DNA of 64,000 bases, from NCBI RefSeq assembly GCF_002797555.1, contig NZ_PGFA01000005.1, positions 1-64,000 on the forward strand, read 5' to 3'. Each line of letters opens with the position of its first letter. The first letter of the stretch is position 1. The position numbers and the translations under genes are program-made. Origin of the DNA: Hymenobacter chitinivorans DSM 11115 (GTDB taxonomy: Bacteria; Bacteroidota; Bacteroidia; Cytophagales; Hymenobacteraceae). This document shows positions 7,763 to 16,163 of the stretch, in pieces. A model generated the notes under the pieces. The model was not told the DNA's origin, searched no databases, and saw only the letters and a list, made by a program, of their open reading frames with translations.

Positions 7763-8374
7763 ATGGTCAAGAACCTCCTTACCTATGCCCTGGGCGGCTT
7801 GTTGCTTGCCTCGGCCGCCTGCAGCTCCAAGGACGTGGAGCCCCAGCCCGAAGCAAGGGTCACCCGCACCGACGAATTTGTGAGTGCCAAGGCTGATGGG
7901 CAGTACACCGACTGCCAGGACGTGTACCGGCGCAACGGCACCGTGCCCGACACGCTGTTCAACGGCTACCGGAACTTCTGGGTCAGCAGCACCCAGCGCC
8001 TGCAGCAAATCGACATTATGCGCCTGGAAAACGCCCAGGCAGGCAGCTCGAAATTCTTTATCCTGACCTTCGGCGGGGTGGACCTGGACGCCCTGACGGT
8101 GCCGGCCGAGTTTACCTCCGCCGATAAGACTAATTGGGTTTCTCTCTCCTTCGGGGATTATTCGGTGGGTAAGGGTCCGGTGTCTGGTCCCGACCCAAAC
8201 CTGTACTCCGGGTCAACCCTGGCGAAGGATAACTTGGTGGTGAAGGTTCTCAGCAAAGACAACGACGTGTTGACCGGGACCTTCCGCGGGCCGGTGCGCA
8301 ACACGGCCAACCAAACGAAAACTATTACCGAGGGCCAGTTTCGCATCAAGCTCCTGCGCAAAACCCGCCCGTAG
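7763..8374 (+). CDS. Lipoprotein of unknown function
   Basis: A 203-residue protein. ATG at 7763 gives MVKNLLTYALGGLLLASAACS with a lipobox around SAAC; the frame is open ~200 nt further up but non-coding in appearance. The mature protein is beta-rich with a FSAKADG-like opening (VSAKADGQYTDCQ) and the phrase LTGTFRGPVRN ... ITEGQFRIKLL near the end, as in DUF6252-like Bacteroidota lipoproteins. The assignment is tentative. It diverges from the propeller gene. Confidence 0.75.
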   Translation: MVKNLLTYALGGLLLASAACSSKDVEPQPEARVTRTDEFVSAKADGQYTDCQDVYRRNGTVPDTLFNGYRNFWVSSTQRLQQIDIMRLENAQAGSSKFFILTFGGVDLDALTVPAEFTSADKTNWVSLSFGDYSVGKGPVSGPDPNLYSGSTLAKDNLVVKVLSKDNDVLTGTFRGPVRNTANQTKTITEGQFRIKLLRKTRP

Positions 8375-8406
8375 CACCGCACTTTTACACGTCCTGTTTG
8401 CAACGC

Positions 8407-8447
8407 CAAACTCCCGTCCGGGCCCGCTGCCTGGGCGGGAGTTTTTG
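8407..8447 (+). terminator. Terminator after the lipoprotein gene
   Basis: AAACTCCCG and CGGGAGTTT pair around a GC-rich loop region, followed by a T run. Confidence 0.65.
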
Positions 8448-8487
8448 GTTTGGGCCCCGGAGAAGCCAGCGGTGCGGGCCGGGGCAT

Positions 8488-9027
8488 TCAAATCTCCCAC
8501 TCGCCGGCCAGTAGCCGCGCCACTAGGGGCTGAATAATCCGGTAGCTGGCGCCCCAGAGCTGGTAGGGGCCCACGCGGTAGTAGTCGACGAGCATGCGCT
8601 GCTCCCAGCCCGGCAGCTGCCACCATTCCTGGACGTGAGTGGCAGGGTCGGCGAGGGTGCGCAGGCTGATTTCGAGCACCTCGGCAATTTCGGGCTGCTG
8701 GCACCACCACACCGCCGGCCGCCGGATGCTGGCCAGAAACGGAGCAATGTGAAAGCCGCCGGTAAAGGTACTGAGCTCGGGCAGCGGGGTCAGCACCCGA
8801 ATATCGGCCGGTTTGAGGCCCACTTCTTCCTCGGCCTCACGCAGGGCTGTAGCCAGCAGGGAAGCATCTTCCGGGTCGCGCTTGCCGCCCGGAAACGCCA
8901 GTTGCCCGCCGTGGATGCCCCGCTCCCCGCGCCGCACCAGTACCAGCTGCAACTCCCCGGTGGCATCCCGGTACACGGGCACAATAACGGCTGATTCGCG
9001 TAGGACAGGGGCAGTGGGTGTATTCAT
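8488..9027 (-). CDS. Nudix hydrolase, CoA pyrophosphatase type
   Basis: A 179-residue hydrolase, probably cutting CoA or acyl-CoA into phosphopantetheine and 3',5'-ADP. It has the CoA-ase lead-in (GERGIHGGQLAFPGGKRDPED) followed by LREAEEEVGL, the metal-binding Nudix helix. The spacing and SLLATALRE wording match the NudL/YeaB group better than general Nudix enzymes. I chose the ATG at 9027 because the upstream 23 codons look unrelated. It converges on the lipoprotein gene and diverges from the peptidase gene. Confidence 0.88.
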   Translation of the reverse strand: MNTPTAPVLRESAVIVPVYRDATGELQLVLVRRGERGIHGGQLAFPGGKRDPEDASLLATALREAEEEVGLKPADIRVLTPLPELSTFTGGFHIAPFLASIRRPAVWWCQQPEIAEVLEISLRTLADPATHVQEWWQLPGWEQRMLVDYYRVGPYQLWGASYRIIQPLVARLLAGEWEI

Positions 9028-9338
9028 GGCGGCAAGATAACAGCCGGGCAACCGCGCCGGTTTTGGCGGGCTCCCGCTCGGGCCCGAACATGCCATGGGG
9101 CGGGCAGCGCAGCGAGGAGGGAGTAGCAGACGCGGTTATGCGCCGCACCCGCCGGCCCGGATCCGCCACACGAAGTGCCAGCTAGGCACGCGCGAAGCAA
9201 CCTGAGCCTCATTCGGTAGCCCCGCTTCCAGCAGTATTAAAGCTAGCCGGAGGCGAAAATAGCTTGACATACACTACCTTAAGTCGCCGGCCACGGGCCC
9301 GCTTTCGTAGTGACTACCCGCCTTATCCTTACAAGCCT

Positions 9339-10685
9339 ATGTTTTTCCTGGTTCGATACGTGCGCAAGGGCGGCTGGCTCCTGGGGCTGGCCCTGAACTT
9401 CCTTCCGGCCAGCAGCTACGGCCAGCAGCCGACCGACGTAGCCTTGGCCCAGCAGCAGCTGGCTTCCTTCGAAGCCGCCTGCCGGCGGGAAGCAGGGCGC
9501 ACCTGGGGCAAGTCGCTCTACGGGCCGGTGCTGCTGGTGGAGCCGGCCTCGCGGCGCCTGCTGGCCAACGTGCCCGACTCGGCCGGCCTGCTCCACGCCG
9601 AAGCAGGGCTCTATACCGGGCAGCTGCCCGCCGCCGTAAACATCGCCAACACGGCCGTGCAGTGGGGCGGCCGGCGCTGGTCGATGCTGCGCTGGCCCCT
9701 GCAGGTGTGGCCCCCGCCGGAGGACGACGCGGCCCGGCTGACGCTGCTGGCCCACGAAGCATTTCACCGGTTGCAGCCCCAGCTCGGGTTTCGGCTGCCG
9801 GAAGCCGACAACGCCCACCTTGACGAAGAGCAGGGGCGTGTGTACTTGCTGCTGGAGTTGGCGGCCCTGCGCCAGGCTCTCACCGCCCCGACGGCCGCCG
9901 CGGCCCGGCCGCACGTGCAGGCCGCCCTGGCTTTCCGGGCTTACCGGCGCCAGCTCTTTCCCGCCGCCGGGGCCAACGAGAATACCCTGGAGCTGAACGA
10001 GGGCCTGGCCGAATACACCGGCCAGGTAGTGGGCGCCGGCCCCCGCCCCCAGGCCACGGCCCGGCTGCTGCACACCCTGGACTATTTCACCCAGGATACA
10101 GTCGGCTCCTTTGTGCGCTCCTTCGCCTACTACACCGTGCCGCTGTACGGTTTCTTGCTGCGCCCGCAGCAGCCCACCTGGACCCGGGCAGTAACGGCCC
10201 GCACCGACCTGACGGCGCTGTTTGGCAAGGCTTTCGGGGCCACTCTGCCCGCCGACCTGCGGGCGCAGACTCAGGCGGCCCTGCCCCGCTACGGTGGCAC
10301 GGCGCTACTGCGGCGGGAGCAAGCCCGGGAGCGGCACCGGCAGCAGCAGCTGGTCCTGTACCGGCACCAGTTTCTGGAAGCTCCCCACCTCGAAATTCCG
10401 TTGCGCAAAATGAACATGGCCTTCAACCCGAGCACAGCCATGCCGCTAGGTGCCGCCGGCACGGTGTACCCCACCTTGCGCGTTACCGACGAGTGGGGCG
10501 TGCTCGAAGCCTCCGCCGGGGCGCTGATGGGGGCCCACTGGGAAAAAGTTACCGTGGCCTATCCTACCGCGGAGCAGCCCACCGTGCAGGGGCCGGGCTA
10601 CACGCTCACCCTCAACCCCGGCTGGCAGCTGCACCATGACCCCACCAACGGCCACTGCACCCTGCGAAAGAGCACGGCCCCCTAA
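9339..10685 (+). CDS. Probable secreted HEXXH metallopeptidase (gluzincin-like)
   Basis: A 448-residue protein. Start ATG at 9339, followed by a basic and hydrophobic stretch ending in ASSYGQQ, a likely signal peptide. H139-E140-A-F-H143 is a zinc-binding HEXXH, and N220-E221-G-L-A-E225-Y is the NEGxAEY form used for the third zinc ligand in gluzincin peptidases, about 80 residues later. I recognise no named family. The C-terminal ~100 residues (from about 350) look like a beta domain. It is probably periplasmic or extracellular; the substrate is unknown. It converges on the ArsR gene with a 19-nt gap. Confidence 0.7.
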   Translation: MFFLVRYVRKGGWLLGLALNFLPASSYGQQPTDVALAQQQLASFEAACRREAGRTWGKSLYGPVLLVEPASRRLLANVPDSAGLLHAEAGLYTGQLPAAVNIANTAVQWGGRRWSMLRWPLQVWPPPEDDAARLTLLAHEAFHRLQPQLGFRLPEADNAHLDEEQGRVYLLLELAALRQALTAPTAAAARPHVQAALAFRAYRRQLFPAAGANENTLELNEGLAEYTGQVVGAGPRPQATARLLHTLDYFTQDTVGSFVRSFAYYTVPLYGFLLRPQQPTWTRAVTARTDLTALFGKAFGATLPADLRAQTQAALPRYGGTALLRREQARERHRQQQLVLYRHQFLEAPHLEIPLRKMNMAFNPSTAMPLGAAGTVYPTLRVTDEWGVLEASAGALMGAHWEKVTVAYPTAEQPTVQGPGYTLTLNPGWQLHHDPTNGHCTLRKSTAP

Positions 10686-10704
10686 GCGCCGGCGGCAGCC
10701 AAGC

Positions 10705-11385
10705 TCAGTCCTCCCGGCGGGGAAGCCGCAGGTTCAGGGTGTCCAGCAGGCCCCGTTCCCCGGCCAGCGTCACCACGACTTCCCGGCTGTGGGCCGTCGG
10801 GCGCAGCCAGCCCAGCTCCAGAAGCCGGTTGAACAGGAGTTGCCCGAGGGCGCCGGCCAGGTGGCTTTTCCGCTCACTCCAGTCCAGGCAGGGCTTGGCC
10901 ACTGGGCGCCGGCCCGGCGCGGGCACCTGCAGGCCCAGCGTTTCGCACCACGTGCGGCCCAGGGACGAAACCTGGAACTCCGCCCCGCCCGGTAGCAGCA
11001 GCTGCCGGGCCACCAGGGCCTCGGTAATCAGCACCCCGACGTGGCCGGCCAGGTGGTCGTAGCATTTGCGGCAATACCAGAGCCCCTGCCGCCGCGCGGC
11101 GGCCCCGGGGCTCGGAGCTGGCAGCAGCGTACTCACGCCCTCAATCACGCCGGCCATATGGTCGGAGGCAAAGCCGAAGTACTTGTGCCGCCCCTGCTTC
11201 ACCACCCGCAGCACCCCCGCCGCTACGAGCTGACTCAGGTGGTTGCTGGCCGCCGACGGCGACAAATCGGCGCAGAGGGCCAGTTCCCGGGCCGTGTAGG
11301 CCCGGCCATCCAGCAAGTTCCAGAGCATCGTGGCCCGGGCGGGCTCGCCCAGCAAGGCCGCAGCCCGCACAAAGTTTTCTTCCAT
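10705..11385 (-). CDS. ArsR-family winged-helix transcriptional regulator
   Basis: A 226-residue protein. The N-terminal ~90 residues are the winged helix: ALLGEPARATMLWNLLDGRAYTARELALCADLSPSAASNHLSQLVAAGVLRVVKQGRHKYF (spread over about 10-70). The recognition helix is SPSAASNHLSQL. The extra C-terminal half carries a C-x2-C-like pair (YCRKCYDHLAGH), as in longer ArsR proteins of the SdpR/CadC-like type; metal or redox sensing is possible but unproven. It is divergent from the OsmC-ACT pair and is the natural candidate regulator of it. Confidence 0.88.
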   Translation of the reverse strand: MEENFVRAAALLGEPARATMLWNLLDGRAYTARELALCADLSPSAASNHLSQLVAAGVLRVVKQGRHKYFGFASDHMAGVIEGVSTLLPAPSPGAAARRQGLWYCRKCYDHLAGHVGVLITEALVARQLLLPGGAEFQVSSLGRTWCETLGLQVPAPGRRPVAKPCLDWSERKSHLAGALGQLLFNRLLELGWLRPTAHSREVVVTLAGERGLLDTLNLRLPRRED

Positions 11386-11501
11386 GGCACCTGGCAGGGG
11401 AAAGGCAGTACAGCTACAAAGAAAGCCTTTCGGCCGACAAAAGCCGGCCCCGCGGGCGGAGCCATTTTGCCACTGGCCGGCCGGTTGTTCCGTCCCGTCA
11501 T

Positions 11502-11521
11502 AGTTCAGGCCGGCCGGAACT
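11502..11521. promoter_or_regulatory. Possible operator in the ArsR/OsmC divergent region
   Basis: AGTTCAGGCCGGCCGGAACT is a 20-bp palindrome with one mismatched pair. It lies between the divergent ArsR and OsmC genes, the expected place for an ArsR dimer site. GGCCGGCC is a common word in this GC-rich DNA, so chance is possible. Confidence 0.25.
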
Positions 11522-11625
11522 GTTTGCTGAAACTCCTGCGCACTTTTGCTCCGTAACTGGCCCGGCCCGGTCAGCCCGAGCCGGGGTACTGGATTCTGTC
11601 AACAGCACTTCCTCTTAAAGCCGCC

Positions 11626-12111
11626 ATGAGCAAAGAACACGCCTACGAGCTTACCGTCGAGTGGACGGGTAACAGCGGGACCGGCACGTCGGGCTACCGC
11701 CAGTTTGAGCGCAGCCACACCATTCAGGCCGCCTCCAAGCCGCCACTTCTGGCTTCCTCGGACCCCGCGTTTCGGGGCGACGCCACCCGTTACAACCCGG
11801 AAGACCTGCTGGTGGCGTCGCTGGCCTCCTGCCACATGCTGTGGTACCTGCACCTCTGCGCCGAGGCCGGAATCATCGTGGTGGCGTACTCCGACACCGC
11901 CACGGGCATCATGGCAGAAACTCCGGATGGGGGTGGGCACTTTCGCGAAGTCACGCTTCACCCCCTGGTGACGGTGGCCGCGGCCCATATGCAGGCCCCC
12001 GCCGCGGCCCTGCATGAGCGCGCCCACCAGCTGTGCTTCATTGCCAACTCCGTCAACTTTCCCGTGCGGCACCAGCCCACCATTACCATCCCCGACGCTG
12101 CCCGCTCATGA
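11626..12111 (+). CDS. OsmC/YhfA-family peroxiredoxin-like protein
   Basis: A 161-residue OsmC-fold protein, of a family that reduces organic hydroperoxides with Cys residues. The segment RYNPEDLLVASLASCHMLWYLHLCAEAGI (about 62-90) is the conserved helix with the resolving Cys. The second family Cys, normally late in the protein, is represented by LCFIANSVNFPV. Its ATGA stop/start overlap with the ACT-domain gene shows a tight operon, and it diverges from an ArsR regulator that may control it. Confidence 0.85.
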   Translation: MSKEHAYELTVEWTGNSGTGTSGYRQFERSHTIQAASKPPLLASSDPAFRGDATRYNPEDLLVASLASCHMLWYLHLCAEAGIIVVAYSDTATGIMAETPDGGGHFREVTLHPLVTVAAAHMQAPAAALHERAHQLCFIANSVNFPVRHQPTITIPDAARS

Positions 12112-12500
12112 AAGATCTGGAAGTCTTGCTCGAAAACACGCCCGGCGCTCTGGCCCTGTTCGGGGAAACGCTGGGCCAGCACGGTATCAGCCTGGAGGGC
12201 GGCGGCGTGTTCCAGACCGGCTCCACGGCCATTGCCCATTTTCTGGTGGCCGAGCCCGAGCGGGCCCGGGCCGTGCTGGAGCCGGTGGGCATCCGCGTAG
12301 TCGGCATTCATGACGTGCTGGTGCTGAAGCTGCGGCAGGACGTGCCGGGCCAGCTGGGCCAGTTCTGCCGCGCGTTGGCCCAGGCCGGGGTCAACATCCT
12401 GGTGCAGTACAGCGACCATGCCAACCAGCTCATCGTCGTCGTGGACGACTTTGCTACCGGCACTCAGGTAGTCGCGGCCTGGCAGCAACAGTGGTGGTAA
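12108..12500 (+). CDS. ACT-domain amino-acid-binding regulatory protein
   Basis: A 130-residue protein with two ACT-like halves: DLEVLLENTPGALALFGETLGQHGISLEGGG (about 3-33) and VLVLKLRQDVPGQLGQFCRALAQAGVNILVQYSDH. ACT units bind amino acids or similar ligands and regulate partner enzymes; this one has no enzyme attached. The ATG overlaps the OsmC stop as ATGA, so translation is coupled. Frames starting upstream at 12033 duplicate OsmC sequence and were not used. Confidence 0.85.
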   Translation: MKDLEVLLENTPGALALFGETLGQHGISLEGGGVFQTGSTAIAHFLVAEPERARAVLEPVGIRVVGIHDVLVLKLRQDVPGQLGQFCRALAQAGVNILVQYSDHANQLIVVVDDFATGTQVVAAWQQQWW

Positions 12501-12568
12501 CTCCTGGTGCCAGCCGACTGGCCACTTAAGCCGTACTGGGGCCTTTTTTGGCAAGGGGTAAGGTTGTC

Positions 12569-13300
12569 TTACCGCACTACGTAGCGGCCGGTAGCGGCCA
12601 CCTCCACGGTGGGCAACGTCAAACGCTGGTCGAAATACGCGAAGCCGGGCTGCAGACTCTGCCAGAAGCTGTAGTGCTTATTGGTTTGGTACCGTTCCAT
12701 ATTCTGGGCGGTCAGCTCGAAGGGAAACACGTGAATCGACAATTCCTGCTGGCCGGCACTGCGGGCTTCGAGGGCCAGCAAGTACACTTCCTGAATACAG
12801 TCGTCGGTGATGGGAAGGCAGCCCACCGTCACGTTGGAGCCGTGCACGAAGATGTGGGTGCCGGGGTTGGGGCCACCCAGGGCCCGGTCGGAGGCGTTGG
12901 GATAATCCAGGCCCAACGACATGTAGTAGGTGCTGATGGGGTTGAACCGGTCGATGTGGTAAAAGCCCTCGGGCACCTGGTTGTCGCCTTCGTTGCGCTT
13001 GGGGCCCAGCGTGCCCGAGGTGGCGGCCAGCGGGTAGGTGCGCAGCAGCTGAAACGTGGCGTCGCCCTGGTTGCGGGCCCAGACTTCGAGGCGCCGCCCC
13101 ACTTTGAACACCCGGAAAAAGACCTCCAGCCGGGCCGGGTCAATCCGGCGGCCGCGCAGCAGGGTCTGGAGCTGGGGCCACTTGCGGGCGTAGGCCAGCT
13201 TTACCCGCGGGTAGGTGAGCTGATAGTCGCGGAAAGCCGGGTTGGGCGGGCAGGCGGCCACCAGCATCCACAGGCTGGCGGCCAGAAAAATGTTGCGCAT
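12569..13300 (-). CDS. L,D-transpeptidase-like (YafK type) lipoprotein
   Basis: A 243-residue protein starting MRNIFLAASLWMLVAAC, with a lipobox Cys at about 17. The YkuD/YafK catalytic region is visible: GTHIFVHGSNVTVGCLPITDD (His, then Cys in GC-LPI). Earlier EGFYHIDRFNPISTYYMSLGLDYPN matches the YafK group. Family members cross-link or trim peptidoglycan, or detach Braun lipoprotein; which of these applies is unknown. The ATG at 13300 was preferred to one at 13342 because it begins the signal sequence. It is convergent with the ACT gene. Confidence 0.85.
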   Translation of the reverse strand: MRNIFLAASLWMLVAACPPNPAFRDYQLTYPRVKLAYARKWPQLQTLLRGRRIDPARLEVFFRVFKVGRRLEVWARNQGDATFQLLRTYPLAATSGTLGPKRNEGDNQVPEGFYHIDRFNPISTYYMSLGLDYPNASDRALGGPNPGTHIFVHGSNVTVGCLPITDDCIQEVYLLALEARSAGQQELSIHVFPFELTAQNMERYQTNKHYSFWQSLQPGFAYFDQRLTLPTVEVAATGRYVVR

Positions 13301-13532
13301 AGGACGGAGGGCTCCCGCGTAAGCCGTATAAGCACTGGCCACGGCTCAGCTGGGTAGCGTCAAAGAACGGAAGATTCCTACTCGAAAGTATTTGTATATA
13401 GAAGAAAAAATACGTTTCCCACCGGAGCTGATTATTGCGCTTACGCCACGTAGGAGCGTAGAAAGCCGTAGTCCGACCAGCCGCCCGTTTTTTGGCCCAC
13501 CTTTTCCCGTTCCGTATACCCTTTCCCGTATC

Positions 13533-14528
13533 ATGGCTGAATCACATTATCAACCCGACGTGCTGGGTCCCGACTTCGAGCAGCGCGTCATTGAGCAGCC
13601 CGCGGATTACGAAGGGATGGTGGTATGCACCCTGGTGCGGCTGCGCGAGCAGGCCCCGGGCCCGCGGGCGGTGCTCTACGTGCACGGCTTCACCGACTAT
13701 TTCTTCCAGCGCGACATGGCCCGGGAGTACCACCGCCACGGCTTCCGCTTCTACGCCCTGGACTTGCGCAAGTACGGCCGCTCGTGGCGGCCCCACCAAA
13801 CGGCCAACAACGTGCGCGACCTGGCCGAGTACTACCCCGACCTCGACGCCGCCCTGGCCCTGATGCGGGCCGAGGGCTGCGCTACCATCGTGCTCAGCGG
13901 CCACTCCACCGGCGGCCTCATTGCGGCCCTGTACGCCCAGGATGGCACCCAGCGCCAGCACCTGGCGGCCCTGTTTTTGAATAGCCCGTTTCTGGACATG
14001 CACCAAAACTGGCTCAACCGCACCGTGGGCGTGCCGCTGGCAGCGCGCCTGGGCCGCTGGTTGCCCGACGTGCAGCTGCCCGCCAACCTGCCCACCGAAT
14101 ACGGCCGCAGCCTGCACCGGCAGTACCAGGGCGAGTGGGACTATCACCTGCCCTGGAAGCCCATCGAAGTGTTTCCGGTGAAGCTGGGCTGGCTGCGGGC
14201 CATTCATGCCGGCCACCGCCGCGTGGCCCGGGGCTTGCACCTTGCCCAGCCCATTCTGGTGCTGCACTCCGACCAAACCGTGACTCAGGCGGGGTGGAGC
14301 GAGCAATATTTCGAAGCCGACGGGGTGCTCAACGTGTGTCATATCCGGGAGCTGAGCCCCCGGCTGGGGCCCCGCGTTACGGTGCAGGCCATTGCGGGCG
14401 GCATTCACGACCTGGTTTTGTCGCGGCCGGCGGTGCGGGCCCGGGTGTACCAGGTGCTGTTTGAGTGGCTGAACAAGGTGCTGCCGGACCTCGTCTGTCA
14501 GCCTGAACGCAGTAAAGGACCTGCCTGA
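13533..14528 (+). CDS. Alpha/beta hydrolase (serine aminopeptidase S33 / lysophospholipase-like)
   Basis: A 331-residue cytosolic hydrolase. It has an oxyanion strand AVLYVHGFTDYFFQRDMA, the nucleophile elbow SGHSTGG, and a late acid/His pair (LVLHSDQTVTQAGW and GGIHDLVLSRP). The lid and wording resemble monoacylglycerol lipase/PldB-like proteins. The stop codon lies inside a dispersed intergenic repeat, so the last ten residues (CQPERSKGPA) are repeat-derived and the ancestral protein probably ended near NKVLPDLV. The ATG at 13533 follows a non-coding AT-rich leader. Confidence 0.85.
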   Translation: MAESHYQPDVLGPDFEQRVIEQPADYEGMVVCTLVRLREQAPGPRAVLYVHGFTDYFFQRDMAREYHRHGFRFYALDLRKYGRSWRPHQTANNVRDLAEYYPDLDAALALMRAEGCATIVLSGHSTGGLIAALYAQDGTQRQHLAALFLNSPFLDMHQNWLNRTVGVPLAARLGRWLPDVQLPANLPTEYGRSLHRQYQGEWDYHLPWKPIEVFPVKLGWLRAIHAGHRRVARGLHLAQPILVLHSDQTVTQAGWSEQYFEADGVLNVCHIRELSPRLGPRVTVQAIAGGIHDLVLSRPAVRARVYQVLFEWLNKVLPDLVCQPERSKGPA

Positions 14529-14618
14529 CCTGAGTGACAACCATAATTCAACGCCTTTAACCATATTGTTACGAGAGGTCCTGCAGTGGGAAAGCTGCTT
14601 CGCTACGCTCAGCATGAC
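14497..14618. repeat. Dispersed palindromic intergenic element overlapping the hydrolase C-terminus
   Basis: The left end (GTCAGCCTGAACGCAG ... AGGACCT, 14497-14522) and right end (AGGTCCT ... CGCTACGCTCAGCATGAC, 14576-14618) are imperfect inverted copies around an AT-rich centre. The ends match the elements at 6209-6362 and 45597-45684. Confidence 0.65.
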
Positions 14619-14782
14619 CGGTTAAGCTGGTCCGTAAGGTGTAGCGCTGGGCTCGGCAGAATGTTCTTCTCGGCTTCAGGTGGCCACGCTTTGCCCGGCC
14701 GGGAAGCATAAGCCAACCACCGCGCGGGCGGGCCGTTATAGCCAAGTCGGCCGACATACTTTCCCGGGCCGGCGCTGGCAAG

Positions 14783-15718
14783 ATGAAAAGTACACATTGG
14801 CGCTTGGCTTTGCTGCTGGCTCTGGCCGGGTCGGCGGCACGGGCTCAGCAGGTGGCCGAGTCGTTGCGGCGGGCTCCGGGGCAGATGGTTGTGGTGGGCC
14901 ACGCCGGCTCGGGTTTCTTTACCCCGCTCAATCCGTTTAACCCCCTGCCGCCGAGTAGCCTGCGCAGTGAGTTAAAAGCCCTGCACGACGGGGCCGAGGG
15001 CCTGGAAATCGACGTGCAGCTCAGCCAGGACAGCGTGCCGGTGCTCTACCACGACACCACGCTCGACACCATGACCAAAACCGGCCGGGGCTGCACCAAT
15101 GAGCATTCGGCGGCCGAGCTGGTGCAGCTGCGGTTTCGCGGGGGCTGGCCCTACGACTGGTTTCAGCACGAAAAGCTGGTAACCCTGGACACGCTGCTGG
15201 CCCGCCTGGCCCGGCGGCCCGAGTTTCCTTACCTCCACCTGGATTTGCACGAAGCACTACCTTGCCTGAGTCCGGCCCAGGCCCAGCGCAACTCGGCGGC
15301 CTTGGCGCGGCAGCTGGTGCAGCGCCTGCGGCACTACGGCGTGCCGGCGGGCCGCATCCTCATCGTGTCCGACCAGGTCAGTACCCTGCGGCGCTTCCGG
15401 CAGCTGTGGCCGGCCCTGCCCCTGGGCTACGAAATTACCGACGCCTACGCGGCCAACCTGCCCCGGGCCCGGCAGGAAAAAGTGGCTGCCGTGGTACTTA
15501 ATGAGACCCTGACGACACCCGCAAACGTAGCGCAGGCCCACGCCGCCGGGTTGGCCGTCGTCACATTCGGAGCCCGTTCCTCCGGCGCCATCAAGCGCCT
15601 GGTGGCTGCCAACCCCGATGCCTACGAGGTGGACAACGTGGGCAAGCTCCGGCGTATCCTGCACCGGCCAGCCGCTACTGCCAACGCTGGCGGCTCCCCG
15701 GAAACGGCAGCACAGTAA
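14783..15718 (+). CDS. Glycerophosphodiester phosphodiesterase (GDPD)-like secreted protein
   Basis: A 311-residue protein with a signal peptide (MKSTHWRLALLLALAGSAARAQ). The PI-PLC/GDPD barrel motifs are GHAGSG (for the usual HRG), GLEIDVQLSQDSVPVLYHD (Glu and Asp metal ligands, then His) and LDTLLAR ... FPYLHLDL. The substitution of HAG for HRG is a departure from typical GDPD enzymes. It probably cleaves glycerophosphodiesters in the periplasm, but the changed first motif leaves catalysis open. It follows the repeat element and has its own leader. Confidence 0.75.
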   Translation: MKSTHWRLALLLALAGSAARAQQVAESLRRAPGQMVVVGHAGSGFFTPLNPFNPLPPSSLRSELKALHDGAEGLEIDVQLSQDSVPVLYHDTTLDTMTKTGRGCTNEHSAAELVQLRFRGGWPYDWFQHEKLVTLDTLLARLARRPEFPYLHLDLHEALPCLSPAQAQRNSAALARQLVQRLRHYGVPAGRILIVSDQVSTLRRFRQLWPALPLGYEITDAYAANLPRARQEKVAAVVLNETLTTPANVAQAHAAGLAVVTFGARSSGAIKRLVAANPDAYEVDNVGKLRRILHRPAATANAGGSPETAAQ

Positions 15719-15877
15719 GTTGCCGCACCCTTCGGATACAGAATATAGCCGTTGGCAGATGAAAAGGTGGGGTTAAGCCAAATAACCGGCGGCGCGGCAA
15801 ATAGATGCTTCTCTTTGAGAGAAATAAGGCGCTGGGAATGAGCGTCGTCACTTCTCTCACTTCTACCGCCTTTTGCC

Positions 15878-16075
15878 ATGCGTCTTTCTACTTTCCGCCG
15901 GGTTTCCTCTTTCGTGGCCGTGTTGCTGCTGCTTTGCGCCTCTTTCAGCGCCCTGGCCGATACGCCCTTCCAGCGCGCCCGGCAGCGGGGCCGCCGCTAC
16001 GTGCACCGGCCCATGTACAAGCAGTATCAGCGGCCCGCCCACCGCGGAGGGGTGTTGGCCCTGTTCGGCAAGTAA
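15878..16075 (+). CDS. Small secreted basic protein of unknown function
   Basis: A 65-residue protein. Residues 1-27 form a signal peptide (MRLSTFRRVSSFVAVLLLLC ... SALA). The mature ~38 residues are strongly basic (RARQRGRRYVHRPMYKQYQRPAHR) and end GVLALFGK. I recognise no family. The signal peptide and the absence of a better frame support it as a gene. It could be a cationic periplasmic or surface peptide. Confidence 0.55.
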   Translation: MRLSTFRRVSSFVAVLLLLCASFSALADTPFQRARQRGRRYVHRPMYKQYQRPAHRGGVLALFGK

Positions 16076-16163
16076 GCCGGTTCTGCGGTAAATTAAGCGG
16101 CTGGGCTATAGGGTCATCCGGCGGGGTTCGTTATTTTAAGGCTTTCCTTGAACGAATCCGGGT

